The notes beneath the pieces are model-generated. The model did no database searches. It was given only the letters and a program-made list of their open reading frames with translations, and was not told the origin of the DNA. The position numbers and the translations under genes were made by a program. Positions 26,613-35,322 of a stretch of 42,111 bases of DNA are shown one piece after another. Position 1 is the first letter of the stretch, and the number at the start of each line of letters is the position of its first letter. Source of the DNA: Chthonomonadales bacterium (GTDB lineage: Bacteria > Armatimonadota > Chthonomonadetes > Chthonomonadales > CAJBBX01); the NCBI GenBank assembly GCA_027459625.1, contig DAIDHP010000034.1:1-42111 (forward strand). The letters are read 5' to 3'.

Positions 26613-27371
26613 CTAATCGCACTCCCAGTAATACCATTCCCCCGTGGACGGGTCCGTTTGTCCGCTCTTCTGACCCGCCGGACAGACCACCTCCTGATCA
26701 AACTGCTCGGAGCTAACCACAAATTTGGCGTGACCGTCGGCGAAAATCACGGTTCCCCCTCTTGGATGCCACTGCTGGTAATATCCGGGGGTGTAGCCGT
26801 AGATAGGATTGGTGAAGAAAGGGAACATCTCATCTCGTATGATCCTCGTATCGGAGGGATCCATGAAAGAGGCGTCCGTCACAATTCGATTGGATGTGTA
26901 ATCCGTCTCGAAACTCGAACCGGCGTTTTGAGTGGACTCCCCCGCGATGATGGAAAAGCTGCCCGAATCGAAGCGATAGCTTGATCCGTAGCACTGCCAG
27001 TAACTTGACGTGCCGGGGCACCCTCCGTCCGGCGATACCTGCGCCGGACCGCCGGTATCGTCCGGGCATCGGAAAATATCCTTGTTTTTTCCATACGGAA
27101 GGATTTCAAGCTCCACCCCCTTGTGTCCCGGCTGACCTGCGGGGGGATTGACGTCGTAGGCGTAAAATATGGGCATCACTTCGTCGTAATCCTGCACATA
27201 CATTCTCGTCTGCATGCCTATCTGCCTCCCATTGGAGATGCATGTGATCTCCCGCGCTTTTTCCCGCGCTTGGGCGAATACGGGGAACAGAATTGCAGCG
27301 AGTATCGAAATTATCGCTATTACCACGAGTAGTTCAATCAATGTAAAGGCGTTCGCCTTTTTCTCGGACAT
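26613..27371 (-). CDS. Type II secretion/pilin-like protein (prepilin N-terminus, H-X9-DG-like tail)
   Basis: 252 residues from the ATG at 27371 (AAAGGA 9 nt upstream); longer in-frame versions run into the riboswitch and are not real. The short leader KKANA precedes the prepilin peptidase site and hydrophobic helix FTLIELLVVIAIISILAAIL, with Glu5 present. FAQAREKARE and RQIGMQTRMYVQDYDEV then match DUF1559-like pseudopilins abundant in Armatimonadota and Planctomycetota. The C-terminus GTVIFADGHAKFV is the H-X9-DG-type motif. It should be assembled or anchored at the cell surface after processing. It is the first gene after a TPP riboswitch, which is unusual. Confidence 0.88.
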   Translation of the reverse strand: MSEKKANAFTLIELLVVIAIISILAAILFPVFAQAREKAREITCISNGRQIGMQTRMYVQDYDEVMPIFYAYDVNPPAGQPGHKGVELEILPYGKNKDIFRCPDDTGGPAQVSPDGGCPGTSSYWQCYGSSYRFDSGSFSIIAGESTQNAGSSFETDYTSNRIVTDASFMDPSDTRIIRDEMFPFFTNPIYGYTPGYYQQWHPRGGTVIFADGHAKFVVSSEQFDQEVVCPAGQKSGQTDPSTGEWYYWECD

Positions 27372-27432
27372 GGAAACCATCCTTTCGTTCAAGTCGGGAA
27401 CGAGGGAAGGATGCGCCACCGAGATTGCGAAT

Positions 27433-27473
27433 AAAAAAAGCCGCAACCTTCGGTGGGAGCTGAAAGTAGCGGC
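27433..27473 (-). terminator. Intrinsic terminator of the TPP riboswitch
   Basis: On the minus strand GCCGC-T-ACTTTC pairs with GAAGGT-T-GCGGC (11 bp with a U-U mismatch and one G-U pair) around a 10-nt loop. It is followed at once by TTTTTTTATT. It lies between the aptamer and the pseudopilin start, as expected for an expression platform. A separate hairpin AACAAGT/ACTTGTT (27478-27497) sits between and may be part of the antiterminator. Confidence 0.88.
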
Positions 27474-27495
27474 GTAACAAGTCTTCGTACTTGTT

Positions 27496-27587
27496 CGCTT
27501 CCCTCCGTCGGCATTACCCGTATCAGGTGTAAGGGGTTCTCCGATATTCGGAATCTCAGCAAGCCTTAAGGCCAGCACCCCCAGCGA
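27496..27587 (-). promoter_or_regulatory. TPP (THI-box) riboswitch aptamer
   Basis: On the minus strand the conserved elements occur in order: P1 5' strand CGCT, GGGGGTGC, the pyrimidine-sensing CTGAGA (27554-27559), ACCC, ACCTGAT (27532-27538), GGGTAATGCC, GGAGGGAAGCG closing P1. This is a standard thiamine pyrophosphate aptamer. With the downstream terminator it should switch off transcription when TPP is plentiful. The next genes are a pseudopilin-like gene, thiN and the symporter. Confidence 0.96.
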
Positions 27588-27595
27588 TATCATTT

Positions 27596-27625
27596 ATTAT
27601 ATCTTACGAAACAATCATTCTGCAA
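27596..27625 (-). promoter_or_regulatory. Sigma-70 promoter of the riboswitch transcript
   Basis: On the minus strand TTGCAG (27620-27625), an 18-nt spacer and a perfect TATAAT (27596-27601) lie just upstream of the TPP aptamer, so transcription would start within about 10 nt of its P1 helix. Confidence 0.75.
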
Positions 27626-27830
27626 GTGACCGTCGCGGTCTCATTTTTTTAGATGCTCGATATCCGTCAGCATATTACTGCCTCGAAGGTAAGTGCAAAA
27701 CTCGATGGAAACGGTGTGCGACGCGCGTTTCACGCTTGCTAATACTCCGTAAAGCGAATTATGCAATTCCCTGAACGCATACATACCTCGTGGACGCATG
27801 CATTAGGCGTCGGACTACGGTAAATCCGCG

Positions 27831-29531
27831 CTACTGGTTGCCTCCGGACGCGACTGTTTGAACCGGATACAGGATGTTGGTCGTCATCAACGGAAAATAG
27901 GAATAGTTCAACACCCTCTTGAATAAGTCGTCGATTTTCGGTGATAAAGTATCCCCCCAATTGGTGGGATCCAGTTTGTTCGCCGCTTTCAATTCCGCAG
28001 TCTCCAGGTCAATCTGATGTGCGATATGATAAAGACAGGATAACGCCATATGCACATCCGCCGAGGAATCATTCACGCGTTCAACACTCCTCAACAGCGG
28101 AAGCGCCTGTGTCGGGTTATTCACAGCGAGGTAATAGAGCGCTCTGGAGTACTCACAATACGGGTTGTTGGGATCGATATGCAATCCGAACCCGCTTAGC
28201 ATCCCCGCTACGTCATACACACGATTCCCTTGCGTCAACGCCTCCATTGCCGTAAAGGAATAAGCCACGGACGCCATCGGGTTTTTCTCCAATGCGGATA
28301 AGAGCAACGTGTGAGCATCGCCGAGACTGTTTGCGAAGTAGGCTTGCAAGATATCCACTTCGGGCTGACCACCCATCATGGCTCCCGCTTGCAACTCCTC
28401 TTTTACGGCGCGAACCTTCCGTCCACCCTGCAAATCCGCGTAGGCTGCGATGATCCAGTCGGCGGAAGTGGATATGTCTCCGTTTGAAGGGGCGGTGGCG
28501 TCGGAATCGACTTCGGAGATCACCGCCTTGCGAGCCTTGTCTGGCTGGTGCATGATTACATAGTACATCCCCATCAGCGCATGGGTTGCTGCGTCTCCGC
28601 GTTGAGCTGAAATGAGATCTCGCAAAGTGCTCCAAGCGTTGATGAAATCGCCGGAATTGATGTAGGCGAGCGCCAAATGATTGGCGATATTGGTGGGTAC
28701 GTTATCCAAACTGCCGCATTTCTTATAGGATTGGATTGCATCGTACCAATCGTAAATGGAGGCGTAGTAATCGCCTTGGAGCATATTCTTATCCGTGGAG
28801 GAGGCGTTAGCAGGCACGGATTCCGACTGTATTTTTTTAATCTCCTTGTAGGTCGACACTGCCTGGTTCAAGTAGGGTATGGACGTATTTGGTTGAAGGT
28901 TTTTGTCCGCGGCGTCCACAAGGAAGGAGACTTTCATGGTGCGCAGAGTGGTATCGTTATCGGGAATTGGGAGCTTGTTGAGCATGTCGATGGCCTGATC
29001 TGGGTGACCGCTCTGCTTCAGATACTGTGCCATCGCTCGGATTGCGTTGGGGTTATTCGGATTGATCTTCATAGCGCGAGCGCACTCCACCTGTGCGGTA
29101 ACCAAATCCCCCTTCTTAAGCGCCTCCATCGCCATCTGCGCGTGTTTATCCGAGCCGAGGGAAAGCTGATTATCGAAGATGAGATGAAGGTCCGCCTTGA
29201 CTGTGGTCCCGTCCTGCTCGGTGGCGACAGCCGTGATGGTGTGCGGACCATCGTTATAATTCAGAGTGTCAAAGGAGACCTCGTATGGAGTTGCGGTTTT
29301 CGTTCCGATAACCGTTCCATCCACCTCGATATCCACTTTGGTGATAAATACATTATCGGGGTAAGCCAGCATTGCACGGATATTGATGGTTTTGCTAACC
29401 GTTTCCCCATCCTGATGATTAAAAGTGATCGTAACATCCGCACGAGCGATAACGCACGCGAAAAGTAAAAGCACAGCCGATAAAACAAACCCGAGATTTC
29501 GGTGTGAGATTGAAAGACGCTTCACACTCAT
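27831..29531 (-). CDS. Exported protein with Ig-like domain and TPR repeats
   Basis: 566 residues from ATG 29531 (AGGAG 7 nt upstream). Signal peptide MSVKRLSISHRNLGFVLSAV with cleavage near ARA-DV. Residues about 32-125 form a bacterial Ig-like domain (VDIEVDGTVIGTKTATPYEV and YNDGPHTITAVATEQDG, a typical Big/chitobiase-like pattern). The rest consists of TPR-type helical pairs, such as ALKKGDLVTAQVECARAMKI, IDMLNKLPIPDND, FINAWSTLRDLIS and QALPLLRSVERVND. It is probably a periplasmic or surface scaffold. A 300-bp region with the riboswitch promoter lies downstream. No direct partner is evident. Confidence 0.78.
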   Translation of the reverse strand: MSVKRLSISHRNLGFVLSAVLLLFACVIARADVTITFNHQDGETVSKTINIRAMLAYPDNVFITKVDIEVDGTVIGTKTATPYEVSFDTLNYNDGPHTITAVATEQDGTTVKADLHLIFDNQLSLGSDKHAQMAMEALKKGDLVTAQVECARAMKINPNNPNAIRAMAQYLKQSGHPDQAIDMLNKLPIPDNDTTLRTMKVSFLVDAADKNLQPNTSIPYLNQAVSTYKEIKKIQSESVPANASSTDKNMLQGDYYASIYDWYDAIQSYKKCGSLDNVPTNIANHLALAYINSGDFINAWSTLRDLISAQRGDAATHALMGMYYVIMHQPDKARKAVISEVDSDATAPSNGDISTSADWIIAAYADLQGGRKVRAVKEELQAGAMMGGQPEVDILQAYFANSLGDAHTLLLSALEKNPMASVAYSFTAMEALTQGNRVYDVAGMLSGFGLHIDPNNPYCEYSRALYYLAVNNPTQALPLLRSVERVNDSSADVHMALSCLYHIAHQIDLETAELKAANKLDPTNWGDTLSPKIDDLFKRVLNYSYFPLMTTNILYPVQTVASGGNQ

Positions 29532-29691
29532 CGCTACTCCTCCATGATCTCTCATCTTGTGGGATGAGCTTTCTTTAAAATAATAGGGGCGACGGCTACG
29601 TAAATCCCCTCTCTGCATTTATGTCGCGGGGATTGCGCGATATTCAGTTCATCTCATGAATTATACTTTAACATGTGAGTGCGGACATAAC

Positions 29692-30933
29692 TTACAAGGG
29701 ATTTATATCCGCCACCGCCGGAGATCGATCAAAATAATAGACCAATCGTGCGCTTAAGTCGTCATTTGGATCTCCCTGGGCGAGTTCCAAATGGAATCGC
29801 GCTTTTACGGATTGTCCCGGTCCGATGGAACCGAGCATGGCGATCGTCGAAGGCGTAATACGAGAGTGCGATTTGGAATGGAGAACGAATCGCGCGTTGC
29901 CAACCGTGCCTCCTCCGTAATTCGCCAAGGTAATGTTCACCGCATACGTGTCTGGCTTTCCGGCTGAACTCCGGTTCCAATTCAATTGCGGCAGCAGTTG
30001 CAGGCAGCACATGCTCGTTTCGCTAAGGGAATCACGAAGATCGCCTATATAGACATCAAACTCCTTGTCCACTATAGTATGGTTCGCAAGCTTAATGTTT
30101 TCAAGCAATGTCTGAATATTGGAGAGTAGAAACAGAGCGCGATGGATATTCCTTAGTCGATCGTAACGGTTGGATACGGAAACCCCTTGTGACACAATGC
30201 TGATCTGCTCCCGACATTCATTATAGGGGCCATTTAGTATGCGGAAGAGATGAGAACTATGTTTTTTCAACCCTCTTATGACATCGAGCAAGTTTTGTGT
30301 GTTTTCCACCATACGCGCAGTTTGATTTTCTATAATCAAAAGGGTCCCCTGTTCGGGTTTTTGCCAGATCACTTTCGTAACATTTCCAGGATGCAATTGG
30401 GGAACGGATTCCAAACGATCCAATCCTATGTCGTCAGCGGAATCCTGCAGGGGAAAGTCGATTTTACTGAAAGTAAGACACCCGGCGGGAAGTTTTACCG
30501 TGATGATGTTTCGTATCTTGCTGTCGCCTGAGTTTGTGAATAGCATGCATATTTTGTACCCTTCGCGGGTTGAGAGGATGCCACTTATGACGGACGTTCC
30601 CTCCGGGGGCAACTCGATTCCTTCCATGTCCATCTTTTCAAGAAGTCGCTTTGCTTGGTCCGGAAGTGTTGGATATTTTTTGATGATCTCATTCGTCGTC
30701 GTAAGGTTTCCGGTGTTCGTGCATGCATCCACAGCGATGTAGCGTTGAATCGGCTGCGCGGTTTGGTTAACGCTTGGCTGCGCTGGAGGTGTGTTTTGCT
30801 CAGCGGGATTATCCTGCATGCCTGGAATGACAAGAAGCAACAAGAGAGCGGACATCCCTAATAGGATGGGGGAATGGATCGCTTTTCCACCCCCCTTAAT
30901 CATGGAATGGATAAAAGTGATTAGTTGTTTCAT
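29692..30933 (-). CDS. Membrane-anchored exported protein of unknown function
   Basis: 413 residues. One hydrophobic helix near the N-terminus (about residues 22-40, SPILLGMSALLLLLVIPG) is followed by a Pro- and Gln-rich linker and a large soluble part that would face the periplasm. The middle has a predicted helical region (SLSETSMCCLQLLPQL, then HIGD-like turns). The C-terminal part (YAVNITLANYGGGTVGNARF, then GPGQSVKARFHLELAQGD) resembles a beta-sandwich such as the CARDB/NEW3 type domains. I do not recognise the family. Its ATG overlaps the DUF951 stop codon (ATGA), so the two are translationally coupled. Confidence 0.65.
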   Translation of the reverse strand: MKQLITFIHSMIKGGGKAIHSPILLGMSALLLLLVIPGMQDNPAEQNTPPAQPSVNQTAQPIQRYIAVDACTNTGNLTTTNEIIKKYPTLPDQAKRLLEKMDMEGIELPPEGTSVISGILSTREGYKICMLFTNSGDSKIRNIITVKLPAGCLTFSKIDFPLQDSADDIGLDRLESVPQLHPGNVTKVIWQKPEQGTLLIIENQTARMVENTQNLLDVIRGLKKHSSHLFRILNGPYNECREQISIVSQGVSVSNRYDRLRNIHRALFLLSNIQTLLENIKLANHTIVDKEFDVYIGDLRDSLSETSMCCLQLLPQLNWNRSSAGKPDTYAVNITLANYGGGTVGNARFVLHSKSHSRITPSTIAMLGSIGPGQSVKARFHLELAQGDPNDDLSARLVYYFDRSPAVADINPL

Positions 30934-31127
30934 ATTCTGTTTCCAGGTTTTTCCAAATGCACGATGCGTTTAATCAGTTGTTCGCGATCCATCATGATTG
31001 CATGTCCGCATCCCTCGCATATCAATCCGATATCCGCTCCAATGCGTCGCACTCTCCATGTGCGACTGCCGCAAGGGTGAGTTTTCCTCAGTTGAAGGAT
31101 ATCACCGGGTTCAATTTGCCAGTTCAA
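30930..31127 (-). CDS. DUF951 family protein
   Basis: 65 residues from TTG 31127, with AGGA 9 nt upstream; TTG at 31145 or 31166 would give longer N-termini. The core IEPGDILQLRKTHPCGSRTW, then VRRIGADIGLICEGCGH, matches DUF951, small proteins of about 60-70 residues with a Cys pair (CEGC) and a conserved KxxHPCG. DUF951 is widespread in Firmicutes and related phyla and its function is unknown; it may bind metal or nucleic acid. The stop overlaps the next gene's ATG. Confidence 0.8.
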   Translation of the reverse strand: MNWQIEPGDILQLRKTHPCGSRTWRVRRIGADIGLICEGCGHAIMMDREQLIKRIVHLEKPGNRI

Positions 31128-31428
31128 GGTTCCTTTTCCTGTCAAAAACGATATTCCCGAAAACAAGCCGACTTATAATTACGCATCCAATATGGTTACA
31201 AAGCGTTGCATTTTTAGGGATTTAAGCTTGCCTCGCTTTTTGGAAGATAGTTAAATGCACCTAAGGTCATTCCACTATCAACTGTCATTATAACATAGAA
31301 CGGACGGGGGATGAGTCGTTTAAGGATTATCGCTCTTCATATCATGCGCTTAATTGGACGCTGTGTAGGCGAATTCGTTGGTATAATGATATCATTGTCT
31401 CCAATCACTTAACGATATTGAGGTTTCG
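31128..31428. other. 301-bp divergent intergenic region
   Basis: This separates the leftward DUF951 gene from the rightward DUF697 gene. It contains an extended -10 element for the plus strand (listed separately). No other feature can be supported. Confidence 0.5.
31379..31387 (+). promoter_or_regulatory. Extended -10 promoter element for the DUF697 gene
   Basis: TGG followed by a perfect TATAAT (31382-31387) lies 42 nt upstream of the ATG at 31429. There is no good -35 at the usual distance, which the TGn extension would compensate for. Confidence 0.55.
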
Positions 31429-32328
31429 ATGCAAATTACGAAAGCCACCAATCAGTTTTGGAAACTCCTTAAGGAGATTTCCCCTCAGGACATTGAGGAT
31501 GAAAGCCAAATTCCATTCAAGATATACGTAGTATGCAGCCCGGGGGATCGTAAGGGCATCGAATCAATCCTGTTCAAGTCACACCCCACGAGCCAGATTT
31601 TGGACTCGTCTCATCAGGTGGACTTCATGGATGAATGTCCATCATCCTATGGAGAGAAGGATATCATCATCGATTCAAGAGACACCACGCCGCTTGAAGA
31701 GAACATTTCGCAATACTATTTCCACCTGAGATATTTCGGAGACTGGCGCAAGTTGATTTTACGCATTTTGGAATGCCGTGGCGATATCAGTCTCTCCCTT
31801 GCTCGTCACATACCGGCATTCCGGGCGCCCAAGACGGATCAGGTTATCAGGGAGTGTTGCATGGTGAACGCCCAATTCGTGGTCATCAACTCCCTCCCTA
31901 CGGTTATCCCGTTTGCGATTCCGTTGCTTCCGGTCTCCATGGTGGGGGATATCGTCACCTTGACGAAGAACCAGATGATGATGACGCTCAAGTTAGGTGT
32001 GATTTACGGGTTCGAGGCGGATTGGCGATCAAGAGGCATGGAGATGCTTCCGATATTCGGAAATGCGTTCGGTTGGAAGTCCATCGCTCGAGAGGTGTTG
32101 GACTTAATGCCTGCGGGCATCGGGATTGTTCCGCGCGGAGCCATTGCGTACGCAGGAACCGCCGCAATTGGTAAGGTGATGCAGGCTTATTACAGCAAAG
32201 GCGTACCCGTAAGCCTTACCGCCATCAATCGGCAATATCGCGACCAAATAGACGAAGCCATACGGATTGTCAAACAGATGCTTCCACGATTACTGGAGAG
32301 CAGAAAACAACATGGAGGCGGCAAGTGA
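31429..32328 (+). CDS. DUF697 family membrane protein
   Basis: 299 residues. ATG 31429 is preceded by GAGG 5-6 nt upstream. The N-terminal 120 residues are soluble and contain a GTPase-like or regulatory segment without clear P-loop (CSPGDRKGIESIL, then EKDIIIDSRDTTPLEENIS). Residues about 150-270 carry the DUF697 hydrophobic region (VIPFAIPLLPVSMVGDIVTL), followed by KNQMMMTLKLGVIYG and then PAGIGIVPRGAIAYAGTAAI with GKVMQAYYSKG. DUF697 (YcjF-type) proteins are inner-membrane proteins often associated with a small GTPase; here no GTPase gene is adjacent. The last codons form the left arm of the downstream hairpin. Confidence 0.82.
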   Translation: MQITKATNQFWKLLKEISPQDIEDESQIPFKIYVVCSPGDRKGIESILFKSHPTSQILDSSHQVDFMDECPSSYGEKDIIIDSRDTTPLEENISQYYFHLRYFGDWRKLILRILECRGDISLSLARHIPAFRAPKTDQVIRECCMVNAQFVVINSLPTVIPFAIPLLPVSMVGDIVTLTKNQMMMTLKLGVIYGFEADWRSRGMEMLPIFGNAFGWKSIAREVLDLMPAGIGIVPRGAIAYAGTAAIGKVMQAYYSKGVPVSLTAINRQYRDQIDEAIRIVKQMLPRLLESRKQHGGGK

Positions 32329-32352
32329 TTGCAGAAATGCCTCACTTGCCGC
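32318..32352. terminator. Stem-loop shared by two convergent genes
   Basis: GCGGCAAGTGA (32318-32328, containing the DUF697 stop codon) pairs perfectly over 11 bp with TCACTTGCCGC (32342-32352) around a 13-nt loop. It lies between convergent genes, 13 nt from the rhaT stop. T runs are weak, so it may act as a bidirectional terminator or an RNA-end stabiliser. Confidence 0.6.
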
Positions 32353-32364
32353 AACTCTCCTCCC

Positions 32365-33447
32365 TCACTTCGGAATATTCAGATAATTTCCATACCCAAT
32401 AATCACGGTGGATGATACGAGTACCAACAAGCCAAGCCCGATCAGCCAGTGAGTTCGTTTGCTGGTTCCCTTCCACTCTTTGAGAGCGATTCCCCACAAC
32501 ATACTGAAGATCATGATGCTTGCCATATGCAAGGTCCAACTGGAGAAGGAGTAACTACCCATTTTACTTTGACCCATGGTGTAGAAGAAGAACTGTAGAT
32601 ACCATGTTATCCCTGCCATTGCCGAGAAGAGATAGTTGTTGGCAATTAGCGAGGCTCCTTCCTTTTGCCCCTTGACGACGCCAAGGTATTCCCGTCCGGA
32701 GCGATTTTTAATATTAAGCGCTGCGCACCAAACGAAATTGGTCACAAAACCGCCAAGCAGTACGGGTATGAGAACCGGCAAGCCTTGCCAAATTCCAGAC
32801 CTCCCATGGAGTTGCAGGATTTTCACGGCGTAATCGTTAATCGGTTTGCCCGCATCCAGTCCAAAAGCCATGCAGGAACTCATGATGCCGGAAAAGGTTG
32901 CGATCGCCATGCCCTTGCCAAAATGGAACTCAGTGATTGTGCTCTGTTTCTGCTCCGTGGTTAGTTCACGCTCCTTGGACATGCCCGCCATTCCACTGAC
33001 GCCAATGCCTATCACGCTCGCAAATACACCAAGCAGAATGAATTTGCCGGACAAGGTCGAGAAAATTCCTGAAAGCTGTCCGTGAAAGATAGGCGGGATC
33101 ATTGTGCCAAACACCGCCGTGTAGCCGAGAGCGACCGCCATTCCCAAGGCGATGCCTAGGTATCTCATTGTCAATCCGAATGTCAAGCCTCCCACGCCCC
33201 ACAACATCCCGAACAGAAACGCCCAAAAGAGGACGGTTATGGGTGTGTGAGCTAGAATGGACCAAACTCCCGGCACTAAAAGCGATGCCATCAGTGCGGG
33301 CATGATGATCCAACTGAAAAAGCCGCCGGCAAGCCAGTATGTTTCCCACGACCAACGTCTGACTTGCTTGTATGGGATATAAAAGCTGGCGGCTGCGAGT
33401 CCTCCCGTCCAATGCAAAAGGACTCCGAGGAATGGGTTAGGTGTCAA
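32365..33447 (-). CDS. rhaT: L-rhamnose-proton symporter RhaT family
   Basis: 360 residues from TTG 33447 (AAGGAG 6-7 nt upstream), giving MTPNPFLGVLLHWTGGLAAA. This matches the RhaT opening (MNPxLGxLxHxxGGLAAASFY). Ten hydrophobic helices are present, with the family hallmarks SFYIPYKQVRRWSWETYWLA and FGLTMRYLGIALGMAVALG. E. coli RhaT is 344 residues, a similar size. An in-frame start at 33543 would add a charged, nonconserved extension. Follows an arabinose/fucose isomerase-like gene (spacing 105 nt), and with the GH78 gene at 38.4-40.7 kb suggests rhamnose uptake and use. Confidence 0.85.
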   Translation of the reverse strand: MTPNPFLGVLLHWTGGLAAASFYIPYKQVRRWSWETYWLAGGFFSWIIMPALMASLLVPGVWSILAHTPITVLFWAFLFGMLWGVGGLTFGLTMRYLGIALGMAVALGYTAVFGTMIPPIFHGQLSGIFSTLSGKFILLGVFASVIGIGVSGMAGMSKERELTTEQKQSTITEFHFGKGMAIATFSGIMSSCMAFGLDAGKPINDYAVKILQLHGRSGIWQGLPVLIPVLLGGFVTNFVWCAALNIKNRSGREYLGVVKGQKEGASLIANNYLFSAMAGITWYLQFFFYTMGQSKMGSYSFSSWTLHMASIMIFSMLWGIALKEWKGTSKRTHWLIGLGLLVLVSSTVIIGYGNYLNIPK

Positions 33448-33552
33448 CGAATTTCTCCTTTGCAGTTTTTGTGAAATAGTACATAACACGCTTCGCCTAT
33501 CCATGTCATGATCCATTATGAACATTCGAAGTGTTTTTTGCAATCGAAGGCA

Positions 33553-34968
33553 TTAACATATCCGAATGGATTCCATGCCGATCAACGAGGCGAGTTTTTC
33601 CAGTTTCGAGGTGATATGACCGGTTCCAATGGCGCAATGATGCGCAGGGCCTGCGTAACACCATCGATTTACGAACTCCTTGGCGCCAATTGGGAACCTG
33701 TATCTGCTGTTAGTGTTTCCGATTTGAAGAATGGGGCCGGGAACTGATTCTCCTTCCGCGAAGAGGAGTTTCAGCTTGCCATATCCGTCCTGAATGACGG
33801 AGAGGAGCGTCACCGGACCGTTTTTAACGCTCATCTCTATGGATAATCCCTTGCCAGGTTTCCCGTGATAGACGGGAAGAGGCACCAATTTGGCGGGCCC
33901 GTCGGCTATGGCGATATGGGCGGGCCCGTCGTGTCCCAGCAGCACGATGTCGTCATTAAAGTCCATGGCGTAGAATTCCGAGAAAGAGCCTCCGCATCCA
34001 AAGAGGTCCAATATCTTCATCGCCTGAGCGTTTTTGATTTCGCATTCCCCCGCCACAGGAACGCCGTGCGCGGTGAGCAGGGAGTTGCCGGCGATTACCG
34101 AAGTGACGATGTCCTCGTATTCATTGCCTTCGTATCCCTCGTAATAATAAGCCATGGAGCCTATATGATGGTTTTGAACCAGTTTATCCAAGGCGCATGA
34201 AGTTTTAGCGGATCTTACCAATTCATGTGCGGAGCATTGCGGGCTAACCACAAACTCGTCCTGAAATTGCTTTAGCTTGGTTTTTATCTCTTCGTCTGAG
34301 ACCGCATCCCGTAAAGCCTTGAGTTCGCACATCTCCAATATCTCGAAATGGCATCCGAGCACTGCGGATTGCTGGGTCATGTCGCTATAGACATCAAGCA
34401 TCCCCCCATAGTAATGCCCTAATACACCAACCCGATTGAGCCTCGCCCTCTCGCGCACCTTGGCGGCGGATACCCAATCCTCTATCTCGCACCATGCGTC
34501 CGAATCGGGGTCAAGAATACCGGTTATCAGATGGTATTCGATACCCGCTCTGTTGAAAACGGAGGCTATCTCCGGTGCCGAGCAGGCTTGACAATGCGCG
34601 AGCCATTCCCCCGTCATGAGACCGCGATCCCCCAGCTCATTGAAGGACTCATAATCTATCGCCTTGACGGGTTGGAGGTTGAGTACTATAACCGGTATGT
34701 TCGCTTTTTGCACAACAGGCAAAACCGTGGAGCTTAACGCATAGGTGGAGATGTAGAGAAAAAGAATATCCGCACCCTCCCTTTTGAAGAAATCACCCGC
34801 AAGCCTCGCTTTTTCCGGGGAATCCACCATTCCCGCGCTGACAACCTCGGCGTTGAAAGATTCGATGCGGGATTTTACTGTTTCCAGATAGCCAGTGAGA
34901 CGGGGGAGAAGGGATGGGAACTGTCCCCAGTAGGTGTCCAAGCCGATGCCGAACAGACCGATTTTCAT
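33553..34968 (-). CDS. L-arabinose/L-fucose isomerase family protein
   Basis: 471 residues, no signal peptide. The N-terminal Rossmann-type domains (KIGLFGIGLDTYWGQF, then ADILFLYISTYALSSTVLPV) and the C-terminal jelly-roll-like region (VTLLSVIQDGYGKLKLLFAE, then YRFPIGAKEFVNRWCYAGPA with the final HHCAIG) match the FucI/AraA superfamily of metal-dependent ketol-isomerases. It is not a close AraA or FucI. Adjacent to the rhamnose symporter, so an aldose or deoxyaldose substrate such as rhamnose, fucose or a derivative is likely. AAAGGAG lies 8 nt before the ATG. The specificity is inferred from context only. Confidence 0.78.
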   Translation of the reverse strand: MKIGLFGIGLDTYWGQFPSLLPRLTGYLETVKSRIESFNAEVVSAGMVDSPEKARLAGDFFKREGADILFLYISTYALSSTVLPVVQKANIPVIVLNLQPVKAIDYESFNELGDRGLMTGEWLAHCQACSAPEIASVFNRAGIEYHLITGILDPDSDAWCEIEDWVSAAKVRERARLNRVGVLGHYYGGMLDVYSDMTQQSAVLGCHFEILEMCELKALRDAVSDEEIKTKLKQFQDEFVVSPQCSAHELVRSAKTSCALDKLVQNHHIGSMAYYYEGYEGNEYEDIVTSVIAGNSLLTAHGVPVAGECEIKNAQAMKILDLFGCGGSFSEFYAMDFNDDIVLLGHDGPAHIAIADGPAKLVPLPVYHGKPGKGLSIEMSVKNGPVTLLSVIQDGYGKLKLLFAEGESVPGPILQIGNTNSRYRFPIGAKEFVNRWCYAGPAHHCAIGTGHITSKLEKLASLIGMESIRIC

Positions 34969-35322
34969 AAGGTGTCTCCTTTGAGAAGGCGAAGGGAATT
35001 GACGGTTGGGCGAAGTACGTACCTATTGTGTCATATTTCCCCGCAGGAGCAAAACAGACTGCCAAAAATCCAAGCGTGAAGAGGAATTGAATACTGGAAA
35101 GGCTCCTCGGTTCACTTAGTCTCTCATGCCATAAGGGATGTAAGGTTACTTTATGCCCGATCTTAGAGGCTCGGAGGCGCTATTAAATATGGCTCGAAAG
35201 GTCAGATATCGTTGGTATATTAAACCAATTTCACGGATATCTTCAGATATGGTGAGGTGGATTTCTTAGAGAGAATAACCGGAATGTAAATGTCTTTGTT
35301 GTTCAAAGCGCGGTGTTCGGCG
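34969..35322. other. 354-bp intergenic region
   Basis: Probable upstream region of the isomerase-rhaT unit. No gene, strong promoter or terminator can be supported. Confidence 0.5.

Noticed and set aside
27372-27593. N-terminal extension of the pseudopilin gene to 27593
   Set aside because: It would translate the terminator and the TPP aptamer; the short prepilin leader starts at 27371.
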